64,000 nucleotides of DNA, from NCBI RefSeq assembly GCF_900476395.1, contig NZ_UIHB01000001.1:502217-566216 (forward strand). Direction: 5' to 3'. Position 1 is the stretch's first letter; each line of letters begins with the position of its first letter. Origin of the DNA: Xanthomonas euroxanthea. Lineage in GTDB: Bacteria; Pseudomonadota; Gammaproteobacteria; Xanthomonadales; Xanthomonadaceae. The position numbers and the translations under genes are program-made. This document shows, in pieces, positions 47,523 to 57,601 of the stretch. The notes beneath the pieces are model-generated. The model had not been told where the DNA came from and ran no database searches. It saw only the letters and a program-made list of their open reading frames with translations.

Positions 47523-48029
47523 TTACAGGGATTGGTCGTCCACCTTGACCAGCATCCAGCAAGGGCGCTGGGCGAAGTGGTAGACCTGCTGATCGCCGGT
47601 GTCCGGTGTGCGGACCAGCACCTGGCGGCCATCGGCTTCTTCGGAAATCGTGACTTCGCGGCCGCCGTTGCGGGCCGCCTCCAGGTTCGGGATGACGGGC
47701 CATTCAACATCGGCCAGCGCAACCGTGCGGGTGACCGGCGCCGGCTCGGGCTGTGCGTCCGGGTCGAGTTGAATCATCGTCAGCGGATCGGCCGTGGCCT
47801 TTTCCTGTACCGCAATGTCCGCACTGAAGCTTTTCAGAAACGTAGCGAAGTCGGTGCTGGGGCAGGTTGCCGCCTGGGCAGGCGTTGCTGCAGCGGCAGC
47901 AGGTGGCGAGGCGGCAGGTGCGGCAGCCGCAGCAGGCATCGCAGCGCCGGCTGGCTCTGCTTGCGGTTTGCAGGCGACCAGCGCCAGGCTCAGTGCGAGC
48001 GCGTGCAGGGACGTTCGGAAAAGGGCCAA
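47523..48029 (-). CDS. Ala/Pro-rich lipoprotein beside the type IV effector
   Basis: 168 residues starting at TTG 48029 with AGGAGG 5 bp upstream. Lipobox L-V-A-C (signal ALFRTSLHALALSLALVAC). An Ala/Pro spacer (about 20-55) is followed by a small domain with CPSTDFATFLKSFS and the C-terminal FAQRPCWMLVKVDDQSL, giving two mature cysteines able to pair. I do not recognise a family. The position between two other lipoproteins and the effector suggests immunity or periplasmic function. It ends about 60 bp before the next start. Confidence 0.7.
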   Translation of the reverse strand: MALFRTSLHALALSLALVACKPQAEPAGAAMPAAAAAPAASPPAAAAATPAQAATCPSTDFATFLKSFSADIAVQEKATADPLTMIQLDPDAQPEPAPVTRTVALADVEWPVIPNLEAARNGGREVTISEEADGRQVLVRTPDTGDQQVYHFAQRPCWMLVKVDDQSL

Positions 48030-48302
48030 GGGATCCTCCTGATCATGGTGGGCAACGGGTGCGCGGGCGGGATGCTATCCGCGCGCTACCTGCAAATGTG
48101 TGAAGGCTTGCGGTACCGAGGGTGACCCAAACCGGCCGGCAGGCGGCAGGCCAACACCCCAGGAGAGCCACCCGCCCGACGATCCGTGCCCCGGCGCTCG
48201 GGTCGTTCCATTGCCGGTGCTGCCGCCACACGCGCCAGGCTAACGCAAATCCCGCCTTCGCAAAAATCATGATGATTTGATTATGGGTTACCTGCAGATT
48301 TA

Positions 48303-49001
48303 TCAGGCCGGCGCGGGTGACTCTATCCCGTTTGAAAACACATCGAGTGCATCCGCACCCACCCATCCCTGCGCGCACTCGCCGACGTACTGGCCCGGTG
48401 CGGCGGCGTGGCAGCTGTCACCAGCGGCGGCGCTCGAGCGTTGGATCGGCCTGTCGCCGTATGTTCCGCATGCGGGGTTGTTCTTGCATTGGGCGACAGT
48501 GTCTGCAGGGATCGCGATGACGTAGTAATACAGCGGGGTCTGTCCAGCGCGGCCGATCGCCTGGATGCAGACGAGCTGGCCCTGCGCCAGCCTGGCTCTT
48601 GCGATCGCATTACTTCCAGTGGTTGGCACCGCGTCGAGCACATCCACCCCGTTTGCTTGCGCCACGCCGGCAAAGAAGCCCGTATTGCCACATGCAGGTG
48701 AGAGCTCTACGTCATAGAAATCGCCGGCATCGACATTTCCGGCCGTACAGCCTTTTGCCATGTGCGCATCGGCGCACTGCACGCCGCTCGCCTGCAGTAA
48801 CGTCGCGAGCCGGTCATTGCCGGAAGCGCCACCAGGAGAGGTGGCATGTGCTGCTGCAGACGCCGATGCCGCGGACGTGACTGGCGGCGCGGCAGGCGCT
48901 GCCGATTCGCCGGCGCTGCACGCGCTTACTGCAAGCAGCGCCGGCAGTAGGGCGTTGCGTAACACCGGCAATCTGCGCAAGGAAAAACAGGAGAGAGCCA
49001 T
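48303..49001 (-). CDS. cysteine-rich lipoprotein
   Basis: 232 residues from the ATG at 49001 (AAGGAAG 5 bp upstream); a Met 6 codons earlier is less supported. Lipobox L-A-V-S-A-C follows a hydrophobic leader. The mature protein has at least nine cysteines (QCADAHMAKGC, PACGNTG, LVCIQ, QCKNNPACG, DSCHAA, GECAQG), implying a disulfide-rich periplasmic fold. No family recognised. The 273-bp gap to the next gene (48030-48302) holds no gene; whether the three lipoproteins share a transcript is unclear. Confidence 0.65.
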   Translation of the reverse strand: MALSCFSLRRLPVLRNALLPALLAVSACSAGESAAPAAPPVTSAASASAAAHATSPGGASGNDRLATLLQASGVQCADAHMAKGCTAGNVDAGDFYDVELSPACGNTGFFAGVAQANGVDVLDAVPTTGSNAIARARLAQGQLVCIQAIGRAGQTPLYYYVIAIPADTVAQCKNNPACGTYGDRPIQRSSAAAGDSCHAAAPGQYVGECAQGWVGADALDVFSNGIESPAPA

Positions 49002-49119
49002 TGCGACTTCCTTGGACAATGGATGGCGTCAGGTGCGTGCTTCGGCGCTCGATGACGAGCGCCGGCCGCCAGTGCTGCTTTGGCGCAGCGTCAAAGCCCC
49101 GAGTGCGGGGCCTTGAAGA

Positions 49120-50046
49120 TCAATCAACCGAAATACCCGCCAACCGCTGCAATGCCTCGGCATATTTTGCGCGTGTGCGTTCGATCACGTCTGCCGGCAG
49201 GCTGGGGCCGGGGGCGGTCTTGCCCCAGTCCAGGGTTTCCAGGTAATCGCGCACGAACTGCTTGTCGTAGCTGGGCGGGCTGGTGCCGAGTTCGTACTGG
49301 TCGGCGGGCCAGTAACGCGACGAGTCCGGGGTCAGCATCTCGTCCATGATGTACAGGCGGCCATCGGCATCGGTGCCGAATTCGAACTTGGTATCGGCCA
49401 GCAGGATGCCGCGTTCGGCGGCGAAATCGGCGGCGAAACGGTAGATGCGCAAGGTGGCATCGCGGACGCGTTCGGCGAGCTCGGCGCCGACGGTCATGAC
49501 CATCGCGTCGAAGTCGATGTTTTCGTCATGGTCGCCGACCGCGGCCTTGGTCGACGGGGTAAAGATCGGCTCGGGCAGTTTCTCGGCCTGGCGCAGGCCG
49601 TCGGGCAGTTCGATGCCGCTGATCTTGCCGGTGCGCTGGTAATCCTTCCAGCCGCTGCCGATCAGATAGCCGCGTGCGATCGCTTCCACCGGCACCGGCT
49701 TGAGCTTGCGCGTGACGACCGCGCGCCTGGCATACAGCGCCGGGTCGACACCTTCGGGCAGCACCTGCTCCACGGTGATGTCGACCAGGTGGTTGGGCAT
49801 CAGGTGCTCGGTCTTGTGGAACCAGAAGTTGGACACCTGGCACAGCATCTCGCCCTTGCCGGGGATCGGGTCGGGCAGCACCACGTCGAACGCGGACAGG
49901 CGGTCGGTCGCCACCATCAACAGATAATCGCCCGGGGGCGCATCGGCGGGCAGGCGCTCGCGGGGAATGTCGAAGACATCGCGGACCTTGCCACGGTGAC
50001 GCAACGGCAGGCCGGGCAGATCGGATTGCAACAGCGTGGTCGACAC
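49120..50046 (-). CDS. purC: phosphoribosylaminoimidazole-succinocarboxamide synthase
   Basis: 308 residues from the GTG at 50046, chosen because AGGAG lies 5 bp upstream; a GTG two codons earlier is the alternative. It performs step 8 of purine biosynthesis, joining aspartate to CAIR with ATP. Motifs are [12 protein letters not shown] (nucleotide-binding strand region), [36 protein letters not shown] and LADTKFEFG. This long form is typical of proteobacteria with the DRLSAFD signature. Confidence 0.95.
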   Translation of the reverse strand: MSTTLLQSDLPGLPLRHRGKVRDVFDIPRERLPADAPPGDYLLMVATDRLSAFDVVLPDPIPGKGEMLCQVSNFWFHKTEHLMPNHLVDITVEQVLPEGVDPALYARRAVVTRKLKPVPVEAIARGYLIGSGWKDYQRTGKISGIELPDGLRQAEKLPEPIFTPSTKAAVGDHDENIDFDAMVMTVGAELAERVRDATLRIYRFAADFAAERGILLADTKFEFGTDADGRLYIMDEMLTPDSSRYWPADQYELGTSPPSYDKQFVRDYLETLDWGKTAPGPSLPADVIERTRAKYAEALQRLAGISVD

Positions 50047-50254
50047 AGGCACTCCTAAGGACGTCGCAATGACGCTGTCCCCGGGACCCGGCGGGCCCGC
50101 GGGTGGGCAGCGGGCCGCGTAGTGTACGGCGCTTCGGTGCGCGCCGCTGTATTTATTGGAGCCCGCCTGCGGGCCGGCGTGCAGGCCGCGTCAGCCAGGC
50201 CGGGCGGGCGTTCGGGTAAGATCGCCAGCCCGCCTTCCCGCCCCCCGATCGCCC

Positions 50255-50584
50255 ATGTCCTGGTATGGAAAACTGCTCGGCGCACTGGCCGGCGCCCTGC
50301 TGTTCCGTGGCGCGCCGGTGGTCGGGCTGATGATCGGCCTGGCCATCGGGCATGCGGTGGACGCCGGCTGGTTCAAGCGCCGCGCCGAAAACCCGTACGA
50401 AGCGCTGGGACTGGAGCCGGACGCCACCACTGCCGAGATCGACCTGGCCTATCGCCGGCTGATGTCGCGCTACCACCCGGACAAGGTGGCCAACGCCGAG
50501 CCGGAAGCACGTCGCCAGGCCGAGCGGAAAGCCAGCCAGATCAATGCGGCCTACGACCGGATCCAGCGTCTTCGCAAACGCTGA
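50255..50584 (+). CDS. small membrane-anchored J-domain protein
   Basis: 109 residues from the ATG at 50255. An N-terminal glycine-rich hydrophobic helix (YGKLLGALAGALLFRGAPVVGLMIGLAIGHAV) is followed by a J domain (ENPYEALGLEPDATTAEIDLAYRRLM, then YHPDKVAN with the HPD triad). It resembles the C-terminal part of DjlA-type co-chaperones, and it likely stimulates DnaK near the membrane. It is divergent from purC. A hairpin follows. Confidence 0.88.
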   Translation: MSWYGKLLGALAGALLFRGAPVVGLMIGLAIGHAVDAGWFKRRAENPYEALGLEPDATTAEIDLAYRRLMSRYHPDKVANAEPEARRQAERKASQINAAYDRIQRLRKR

Positions 50585-50628
50585 TCCAGCCGCCGCGTTC
50601 CGGCATCGGCATTGGCGGCACCATCAAA

Positions 50629-50657
50629 CACGCCCGACCCCTTGCAGGTCGGGCGTG
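50629..50657. terminator. hairpin between converging J-domain and outer-membrane genes
   Basis: Perfect 11-bp arms CACGCCCGACC (50629-50639) and GGTCGGGCGTG (50647-50657) with a 7-base loop. It lies between two stop codons, with no clear U-run. Confidence 0.6.
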
Positions 50658-50676
50658 GTCACGCAAGCTCCAGAAC

Positions 50677-51516
50677 TCAGAAGCGATAGGTCGCCGTCAG
50701 GCGCACCGCATTCGACGAGAAGTCCGTATCGGTGCGGCGCAGATCGGTACCGGCCGGGTTGACGCGCAGGAACGGGTTGGTGGCCGGCGCGGTGCCCGGG
50801 CCGACACGCACGCGGGTGTCTTCGTCCTGCAGGCGGGTGAACAGGTACTCCACGCCCACCGAGACGTTGTCGCTCAAGCGGCGCTGCAGGCCCAGGCCGG
50901 CCTGGTAGCCGTCGGCGCTGTCGCCGCCGCTGCTGGTGAAGCTGTTGGCGGTGTTGCTGCTGGAGAAGCTGTGGTCGAACTCGCCGCGTGCCACGCCGGC
51001 GGTGACATAGGCCAGATAGTCACCCTGTGCGCCGAAGGCATAGCCGATACGGCCGCGCAGGGCGGCGGTGCGGTTGAGCTGGCGGGTGAAGGTGTAGAAC
51101 GCCGGGGTGGTGCTGAAGGCGCTGACGCTGTCGCGCAGGTCGTTGCGGGTGTATTCGGCGACCACGCCGTAGACCCAGTTGCCGGCCTGCCAGTCGTAGC
51201 CCAGCCGCGCGCCGTATTCGGCGCCGCCCTTGTCCTTGCTGCAGCCGCTGGCCGGGGTGCGCCCGGCGGCCGCGCCGCCGCAGAATCCGGGCGAGAAGGC
51301 ATCGGCGCCGGTCGGGGTGCTGACCTGGTCGCCATCGCGGCCGTCCAGGTTGGTGTCGAAGCCGAAGCGGCCGCCGGAAACGCCACTGACGTCGGCACCG
51401 CCGACATTGGCGCCGATCGAGAAACCTGACCAGTCGGCCGGGCCGGTCTGTGCCCAGGCAGACGGGGCCAGGGCCATCAAAACGAGCGCAGCGGAGGCGA
51501 GCGGGGTGGTCTTCAT
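50677..51516 (-). CDS. outer-membrane beta-barrel protein (Omp25/OmpW-like porin family)
   Basis: 279 residues from the ATG at 51516. Signal peptide [22 protein letters not shown]. The mature sequence begins [18 protein letters not shown], a typical OMP_b-brl start (W-x-G-x-x-x-G). Alternating strands follow and the C-terminus is F (RLTATYRF), the BAM signal. An extracellular Gly/Ser loop and two cysteines (FCGG, GCSKDK) are near residue 80-95. It may be an adhesin or porin; function unproven. Confidence 0.85.
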   Translation of the reverse strand: MKTTPLASAALVLMALAPSAWAQTGPADWSGFSIGANVGGADVSGVSGGRFGFDTNLDGRDGDQVSTPTGADAFSPGFCGGAAAGRTPASGCSKDKGGAEYGARLGYDWQAGNWVYGVVAEYTRNDLRDSVSAFSTTPAFYTFTRQLNRTAALRGRIGYAFGAQGDYLAYVTAGVARGEFDHSFSSSNTANSFTSSGGDSADGYQAGLGLQRRLSDNVSVGVEYLFTRLQDEDTRVRVGPGTAPATNPFLRVNPAGTDLRRTDTDFSSNAVRLTATYRF

Positions 51517-51638
51517 GCGGTGTCCTTGGCGAAAGGGCGCGGTGCGCCGGTCAGGTGCATACGCAGGCGGGACCGGCGCGGATGCACCGGCGTTGCGTGC
51601 CTGCGACAATGCGTGTCCCGTTCCTTGACGAGCTGCCC

Positions 51639-52310
51639 ATGCAACCGACGGCGATTGCCCCGTCCATCCTGTCCGCCGATTTCGCCCGCCTGGGCGAGGA
51701 AGTGAACAACGTCCTGAAGGCCGGCGCCGATTGGGTGCACTTCGACGTGATGGACAACCACTACGTGCCCAACCTCACCATCGGCCCGATGGTGTGCCAG
51801 GCGCTGCGCAAGCACGGCATCGTCGCGCCGATCGACGTGCACCTGATGGTCGAGCCGGTGGACCGCATCGTGCCGGACTTCGCCGAGGCCGGCGCCACCA
51901 CCATCAGCTTCCATCCCGAAGCCAGCCGCCATGTGCACCGCACGATCCAGCTGATCAAGTCGCACGGCTGCCAGGCCGGCCTGGTGCTCAACCCGGCCAC
52001 CCCGGTGGACATCCTGGACTGGGTGCTGCCCGAGCTGGATCTGGTGCTGGTGATGTCGGTCAACCCCGGCTTCGGCGGGCAGGCCTTCATTCCCTCGGCG
52101 CTGGATAAATTGCGCGCCATCCGCAAGAGGATCGACGCGCTGGGCAAGCCGGTCCGGCTGGAGATCGACGGCGGGGTCAAGGCCGACAACATCGGCGCGA
52201 TCGCTGCGGCCGGTGCCGACACCTTCGTCGCCGGCTCGGCCATCTTCAACGCGCCCGACTATGCGCAGGTGATCGCGCAGATGCGCGCAGCGGTGGACGC
52301 GGTGCGATGA
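51639..52310 (+). CDS. rpe: ribulose-phosphate 3-epimerase
   Basis: 223 residues from the ATG at 51639; the longer frame upstream is not coding. TIM-barrel pentose-phosphate enzyme interconverting ribulose-5-P and xylulose-5-P. Motifs are [53 protein letters not shown] and [12 protein letters not shown]. The stop overlaps the acetyltransferase start by 4 bp (ATGA). Confidence 0.96.
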   Translation: MQPTAIAPSILSADFARLGEEVNNVLKAGADWVHFDVMDNHYVPNLTIGPMVCQALRKHGIVAPIDVHLMVEPVDRIVPDFAEAGATTISFHPEASRHVHRTIQLIKSHGCQAGLVLNPATPVDILDWVLPELDLVLVMSVNPGFGGQAFIPSALDKLRAIRKRIDALGKPVRLEIDGGVKADNIGAIAAAGADTFVAGSAIFNAPDYAQVIAQMRAAVDAVR

Positions 52311-52798
52311 GCGCGCCCACGCTGCAGATCCGCGCTGCCACGCCGAACGATGCGCAGCTGCTGCACGAGCTGATCACCGCACTGGCGGTGTACGAGCGCG
52401 AGCCCGATGCGGTCAAGGCCAGCCCGGAGGACCTGCGCGCCAGCCTGTTCGACGACGGTGCCACCGCGCATGCACTGATCTGCGAGCAGGATGGCCAGGC
52501 GCTGGGATTTGCGGTGTATTTCTTCAACTACTCGACCTGGCTCGGCCGCAACGGTCTGTATCTGGAAGACCTGTTCGTGCGTCCGCAGGCGCGCGGGCAG
52601 GGCGCCGGCCTGGCCTTGTTGCGGCATCTGGCCCGGTTGGCCGTGCAGCGTGGCTGCGGGCGTTTCGAATGGTCGGTGCTGGACTGGAATCAGCCGGCCA
52701 TCGACTTCTACCAGGCGGCCGGTGCGCGCCCGATGGACGGCTGGACCGTCTACCGGCTCGACGGCGAGCGCCTGGCCGCCTTCGCCGCCGGTACCTGA
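52307..52798 (+). CDS. GNAT-family acetyltransferase (SSAT-like)
   Basis: 163 residues, translationally coupled to rpe. GNAT features are [45 protein letters not shown] (the acetyl-CoA R/QxxGxG/A loop, about 88-105) and [17 protein letters not shown]. Length and pattern match spermidine/diamine N-acetyltransferase-like proteins. The substrate is not proven. Confidence 0.85.
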   Translation: MSAPTLQIRAATPNDAQLLHELITALAVYEREPDAVKASPEDLRASLFDDGATAHALICEQDGQALGFAVYFFNYSTWLGRNGLYLEDLFVRPQARGQGAGLALLRHLARLAVQRGCGRFEWSVLDWNQPAIDFYQAAGARPMDGWTVYRLDGERLAAFAAGT

Positions 52799-52832
52799 GC
52801 GCGGCCTGCCGCGCCGCCGTGGCACGCAAGAA

Positions 52833-52860
52833 GAAGGCCGCCCCCACCGGAGCGGCCTTC
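52833..52860. terminator. hairpin after the rpe-acetyltransferase pair
   Basis: Perfect 9-bp arms GAAGGCCGC (52833-52841) and GCGGCCTTC (52852-52860), 35 bp after the acetyltransferase stop. The stem is followed by AGAAAAA, not a T-run, on the plus strand. Confidence 0.5.
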
Positions 52861-53031
52861 AGAAAAATTGGAGGCTGATCCTGCCTCCGCCCGTCGTCCC
52901 TGCTATGGCCTTCCACTCTCCGGGTCATCGGTGACATGCCGATGACAGCCGGGCGAGGCTGCGTATTCACGAGGCACGCAGCGGGCCGCTGCTAGCCTGC
53001 GGCCACCACCCTCACAGCATTGGCAGCGTGC

Positions 53032-53961
53032 ATGGCCGCGTCCCACTGGCGTCTGATCCTCAACGGCAAGTCCACCGACAACCTGGACCTGCGTGAGGCG
53101 GTGGGAACGCTGCGCAAGCGCGGCATCCAGCTCGAGGTGCGGGTCACCTGGGAAGACGGCGATGCCGAGCGCTATGTCGGCGAAGCGGTTGCCGACGGCG
53201 CCCACACCGTGATCGCGGCCGGGGGCGACGGTACCTTGAGCGAAGTGGCCGCCGCGCTGGCGCATCACACGGCCGACGCCGCCACGCTGCCGTCGCTGGG
53301 CCTGGTGCCGCTGGGGACCGCCAACGACTTCGCCACTGCCGCCAATCTGCCGATCGAGCCGCTCGCCGCGTTGACGTTGATCGCCGAGCGTGCGGCCGAG
53401 CCGATCGACCTGCTGCGCATCGACGCCGAGCACGGCCCGCACTGGTGCGCCAACGTCGCCAGCGGCGGGTTCGGCACCCAGGTCACCGTCGAAACCGACG
53501 AAGGCCTGAAGAAGATGCTCGGTGGCCTGGCGTATCTGATCACCGGCATGTCGCGGCTGGGCCGGATCGACCCGATCAGCGCCCGCTTCAGCGGCCCGGA
53601 CTTCAGTTGGGAAGGCGAGTTCATTGCACTTGGCCTGGGCAACGGACGCCAGGCCGGCGGCGGCCAGGCGCTGTGCCCGGAGGCCCTGATCGACGATGGC
53701 CTGCTCGACGTCACCATCGTGCCTGCGCTCAACGGCGAAGTGGCCGCCACCCTCGGTACCCTGGTCACCGGCGGCAAACAGGCCGCGCTGGAGCGTGTGG
53801 CCGTGCGCGCGCGGCTGCCGTGGCTGGAGATCGTCTCGCACCAGCCGCTGACCTTGAACCTGGATGGCGAGCCGGAGACCTCGCTGCATTTCCGCATCGA
53901 ATGCGTGCCGGCGCGGTTGCGGATGCATTTGCCGGTGGAGTGCCCGTTGCGGAGCGTTTGA
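53032..53961 (+). CDS. yegS: YegS-like lipid kinase
   Basis: 309 residues from the ATG at 53032; a TTG four codons earlier is possible. Diacylglycerol-kinase catalytic fold: LILNGKS at the start, nucleotide loop [11 protein letters not shown] (about 64-74), [13 protein letters not shown] (about 90-102) and the C-terminal beta domain with [20 protein letters not shown]. coli YegS phosphorylates phosphatidylglycerol; a lipid role here is inferred. Confidence 0.93.
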   Translation: MAASHWRLILNGKSTDNLDLREAVGTLRKRGIQLEVRVTWEDGDAERYVGEAVADGAHTVIAAGGDGTLSEVAAALAHHTADAATLPSLGLVPLGTANDFATAANLPIEPLAALTLIAERAAEPIDLLRIDAEHGPHWCANVASGGFGTQVTVETDEGLKKMLGGLAYLITGMSRLGRIDPISARFSGPDFSWEGEFIALGLGNGRQAGGGQALCPEALIDDGLLDVTIVPALNGEVAATLGTLVTGGKQAALERVAVRARLPWLEIVSHQPLTLNLDGEPETSLHFRIECVPARLRMHLPVECPLRSV

Positions 53962-54245
53962 GCGCTGGGAATCGGGAATCGGGATTGGGGAATCGGAAGA
54001 GCGATGGAGCGATAGAGCGGCGTGTTGGTGTCATGGGCTGTAAGACACCCAGGCCGGACTGACGCAGCTTCGCGATTTGCGCGGCTTTGGTCTCGCGCCT
54101 GCTGCCCTTGCGCGGCAGTTGCGCTACAGTAGCGGCGTGTCCCGCCTGACGACTCCACGCTCCTTCTCTTCCGCTCGCCGCTGGTGGCGATGGTGGCCCG
54201 TTGCCGTCGTCCGCCCCGCCACAGAGTCCCGGAAGGAAAGTCGTC
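53962..54245. repeat. yegS-trpE gap with GGGAATC short repeats
   Basis: 53966-53998 reads as GGGAATCGGGAATCGGGATT-type units, third copy of the low-complexity family. A trpE leader peptide with consecutive Trp codons is not visible, so attenuation by that mechanism is unsupported. The trpE promoter must be in this gap. Confidence 0.65.
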
Positions 54246-55721
54246 TTGATCACTGCAGAGCAGTTCCAGCGCCAGGCCGCTGAAGGTCACACCCGTATCC
54301 CCGTTGTCCGGCAAGTGCTGTCCGACCTGGACACGCCGCTGTCGGTCTATCTGAAGCTCGCCGACGGCGCCTACACCTATCTGTTCGAATCGGTCGAAGG
54401 TGGCGAACGCTTCGGGCGCTATTCCATCATCGGCCTGCCGGCGCGGCGCGTGTACAGCTTCCGCGGGCACACGCTGGAGATCAGCGAGCACGGCGAAGTG
54501 CTGGAAACCCGCGAGGTCGCCGACCCGCTGGCCGAAGTCGACGCCTTGCGCGCCGAGCACTCGGTGCCGCAGCTCGACGGCCTGCCCGGTTTCACCGGTG
54601 GCCTGGTCGGCTGGTTCGGTTTCGAGTGCATCCAGTACATCGAGCCGCGCCTGGGCACCGGCGACAAACCCGATGAGCTGGGCACGCCGGACATCCTGCT
54701 GATGCTGTCCGAAGAGCTGGCGGTGTTCGACAATCTCAAGGGCCGGCTGTACCTGATCGTGCACGCCGACCCGCGCCAGCCGCAGGCCTATGTGCGCGCC
54801 AACCGACGCCTGGACGAACTGGCGCACCGCCTGCGTCAGGGCGGCGCGGGGTATCCGCAGGCGCAGATTTCCGATGCGATCGACGAGTCGGATTTCCGCT
54901 CCTCGTTTACCCGCGAGGACTACCACGCGGTGGTGCGCAAGGCGCAGGAATACGTGCGTGCCGGCGACATCTTCCAGGTGGTGCCGTCGCAACGGCTGCG
55001 CGTGCCGTTCCGCGCGCGTCCGGTGGATGTGTATCGCGCGCTGCGTGCGCTCAATCCATCGCCGTACATGTATTTTCTCGATGTCGGCGGTACCCAGGTG
55101 GTCGGCTCCTCCCCGGAAATCCTGGCGCGCCTGCGCGATGGCGTGGTCACCGTGCGTCCGATCGCCGGTACCCGCCCACGCGGCGCAACACCGGAGCTGG
55201 ACAAGGCGCTGGAAGAAGAATTGCTGGCCGACCCGAAAGAGCGCGCCGAGCACGTGATGCTGATCGACCTGGGTCGTAACGATGTCGGCCGCGTGGCCGA
55301 ACCGGGCACGGTCAAGGTGGGCGAGCAGTTCGTGATCGAGCGCTATAGCCACGTGATGCATATCGTCAGCGAGGTCACCGGCACGCTCAAGGCCGGCCTG
55401 AATTACAGCGACGTGCTGCGCGCCACCTTTCCGGCCGGTACCGTCAGCGGCGCGCCGAAGATCCGCGCGCTGGAGATCATCCGCGAGCTGGAGCCGGTCA
55501 AGCGCAACGTCTATTCCGGCGCAGTCGGCTATATCGGCTGGCATGGCGATGCCGACACCGCCATTGCGATCCGCACCGCCGTGATCCAGGACGGGTATCT
55601 GTACGTGCAGGCCGGCGGCGGCGTGGTCTACGACTCCGACCCGGACCTGGAATGGCAGGAGACCATGAACAAGGGGCGTGCGCTGTTCCGTGCGGTCGCG
55701 CAGGCGGCCAAGGGGTTGTGA
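54246..55721 (+). CDS. trpE: anthranilate synthase component I
   Basis: 491 residues from a TTG at 54246, with GGAAAG upstream and a start ITAEQFQRQ. It converts chorismate to anthranilate with the TrpG glutamine amidotransferase. The chorismate-binding domain has [40 protein letters not shown], and [16 protein letters not shown]. The N-terminal [21 protein letters not shown] contains the Trp-feedback-type segment. Its TGA overlaps the start of the next gene by one base (TGATG). Confidence 0.96.
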   Translation: MITAEQFQRQAAEGHTRIPVVRQVLSDLDTPLSVYLKLADGAYTYLFESVEGGERFGRYSIIGLPARRVYSFRGHTLEISEHGEVLETREVADPLAEVDALRAEHSVPQLDGLPGFTGGLVGWFGFECIQYIEPRLGTGDKPDELGTPDILLMLSEELAVFDNLKGRLYLIVHADPRQPQAYVRANRRLDELAHRLRQGGAGYPQAQISDAIDESDFRSSFTREDYHAVVRKAQEYVRAGDIFQVVPSQRLRVPFRARPVDVYRALRALNPSPYMYFLDVGGTQVVGSSPEILARLRDGVVTVRPIAGTRPRGATPELDKALEEELLADPKERAEHVMLIDLGRNDVGRVAEPGTVKVGEQFVIERYSHVMHIVSEVTGTLKAGLNYSDVLRATFPAGTVSGAPKIRALEIIRELEPVKRNVYSGAVGYIGWHGDADTAIAIRTAVIQDGYLYVQAGGGVVYDSDPDLEWQETMNKGRALFRAVAQAAKGL

Positions 55722-56785
55722 TGGACGGGCAGGGCAACGCGATGCGCATCAGCTTCCGCAACGACTACAGCGAGGGCGCGCATCCGCGCCTGCTGCAGGC
55801 CCTGGCACAGGCCAGCGCCGAACAGAACGCCGGCTATGGTACCGATCGCCACACCGCGCGTGCGGCTGCATTGATTCGCAATGCAGTCGCGCAGCCACAG
55901 GCCGACGTGCATCTGCTGGTCGGCGGCACCCAGACCAACCTGACCGCGATCGCGGCGTTCCTGCGCCCGCACCAGGCGGTGATCGCGGTGGAGGCCGGGC
56001 ACATCGCCACGCACGAAACCGGCGCCATCGAAGCCACCGGCCACAAGGTGCTGGCCGTGCCCGCGTTGCACGACAAGCTGACGCCGGCGCTGATCCAGCC
56101 GTTGCTGGATGTGCACGGCAACGAGCACATGGTGCAACCACGCCTGGTCTACATTTCCAACAGCACCGAGAGCGGCACCATCTACACGCGTGCCGAACTC
56201 CAGGCGCTGTCGCGTTTCTGCCGCGCACACGACCTGCTGCTGTACCTGGATGGCGCACGCCTGGGCGCCGCACTGACTGCCGCTGGCAACGATCTGGACC
56301 TGCCGACGATTGCCGCGCTGACCGATGCGTTCTACATCGGCGGCACCAAGAACGGCGCCTTGCTCGGCGAAGCGCTGGTCATCGTCACTCCGGCATTGCA
56401 GGCGGACTTCCGCTATCTGATCAAACAACGTGGCGCGCTGCTGGCCAAGGGCATGCTGCTGGGGTCGCAGTTCGCCACCTTGTTCGAAGACGGCCTGTTC
56501 CTCGCGCTGGCCGCGCATGCCAATGCCATGGCGCAGCGCTTGCGCGCCGGCTTGCTGGCCGCTGGCGTGCAGTTCACCAGCGACTCGCCGACCAACCAGC
56601 AGTTCATCGTCGTCAGCGCAGCGCAGGCCGAACAGCTCGCCCGGCGCTACGATTTCGAACGCTGGGAAACCCGCAGCGATGGCCGCCTGGTCATTCGCTT
56701 CGTGACCTCATGGGCCACCACGCCGGCGGCGGTCGATCGGCTGTGTGCGGACGTGGCGGCGCTTCTGCAGGACCCCACGCTGTAG
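55721..56785 (+). CDS. ltaE: threonine aldolase-like / beta-eliminating lyase (PLP fold type I)
   Basis: 354 residues from the ATG at 55721, overlapping the trpE stop; a Met at 55742 is an alternative start. Hallmarks are SFRNDYSEGAHPRLLQAL, GGTQTNLTAI, EAGHIATHETGAIEATGHKV, LYLDGARLGAAL (cofactor Asp), and FYIGGTKNGALLGEA with the PLP-binding Lys. It resembles low-specificity L-threonine aldolases. Coupling to trpE is probably incidental. Confidence 0.88.
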   Translation: MDGQGNAMRISFRNDYSEGAHPRLLQALAQASAEQNAGYGTDRHTARAAALIRNAVAQPQADVHLLVGGTQTNLTAIAAFLRPHQAVIAVEAGHIATHETGAIEATGHKVLAVPALHDKLTPALIQPLLDVHGNEHMVQPRLVYISNSTESGTIYTRAELQALSRFCRAHDLLLYLDGARLGAALTAAGNDLDLPTIAALTDAFYIGGTKNGALLGEALVIVTPALQADFRYLIKQRGALLAKGMLLGSQFATLFEDGLFLALAAHANAMAQRLRAGLLAAGVQFTSDSPTNQQFIVVSAAQAEQLARRYDFERWETRSDGRLVIRFVTSWATTPAAVDRLCADVAALLQDPTL

Positions 56786-56815
56786 GGGCATCACCCGCCA
56801 TCAAGGAAGACGACA

Positions 56816-57598
56816 ATGAACAGATTCGCCGCTTGGATGCTCGCCACCGCCCTCATGCTACCTGCCGTGGGCGCAGCGCAGATCAATACGCTGCCCTCGC
56901 AGCCGCACTTGCTGGTGAAGGGGCAGGCCTATCGGACCGTGGACCCGGACCGGTTCATCGTCGATCTGAAGGTCAGCAACACCAATCTGCAGCCTGACCT
57001 GGCACGCACGTTCGTCGAAGAGCGCGCCCGTGTGGTCCTGGATGGGTTGCAGCGCAACCGCGTGCTCAAGGACTCGCTGTATGCCTCTGCGTTGTCGATT
57101 GCGCCGCAATCGCGTTACGAGGCGGGTAAATCGGTCTTCGAAGGCACCCGCGTGGAGCGCAAGATCCGCGGCACCTTTACGTCCTTGAAGGATGTGCGTG
57201 CCTTTCTCGGCGGCTTGGAGGCCAATGAGCATGTCCAGGTGCTGTCGATGCAGACCGCCTACGCCGATGCCGCTGCCTTGCGTGCAGACCTCAAGCGCGA
57301 AGCCGCCACGCGGTCGCGCGAATCGGCCCAAGGACTGGCCGCTGCTTACGGCGTGCGGCTCGGCGGGATCTACAGCATCTCCGATGTCGCCCCCAATTTT
57401 GCCTATGGTGTCGAGGCAGGCACCTGGTCGGCCCCCGCAGCGCCAAAGCCAGGCTCGGTGGTGTCGCCACCTTCGCCACCGGCCCCACCGCCGCCGCCTG
57501 CGCCAAGCGCCGGAGCCCAGGGCATCGGCGAAAGCCTGCTGACCGGCACCATTACCTACACCGAAAACATCTATGCGGTGTTCCTGATCGCGCAGTGA
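56816..57598 (+). CDS. SIMPL-domain (DUF541) periplasmic protein
   Basis: 260 residues with a signal peptide (MNRFAAWMLATALMLPAVGAAQ). The SIMPL/DUF541 domain starts LLVKGQAYRTVDPDRFIVDLKV and has ARTFVEERARVVLDGL and LKREAATRSRESAQGLAAAYGVRLGGIYSISDV. A proline-rich insert (PPSPPAPPPPPAPSAGA) precedes the last strand TGTITYTENIYAVFLIAQ. Function in the cell envelope is unknown. Last intact gene before the type III region. Confidence 0.88.
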   Translation: MNRFAAWMLATALMLPAVGAAQINTLPSQPHLLVKGQAYRTVDPDRFIVDLKVSNTNLQPDLARTFVEERARVVLDGLQRNRVLKDSLYASALSIAPQSRYEAGKSVFEGTRVERKIRGTFTSLKDVRAFLGGLEANEHVQVLSMQTAYADAAALRADLKREAATRSRESAQGLAAAYGVRLGGIYSISDVAPNFAYGVEAGTWSAPAAPKPGSVVSPPSPPAPPPPPAPSAGAQGIGESLLTGTITYTENIYAVFLIAQ

Positions 57599-57601
57599 GC
57601 C

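Noticed and set aside
53962..54245. Possible trp leader peptide/attenuator before trpE
   Set aside because: No short frame with consecutive Trp codons and no alternative hairpins are visible.
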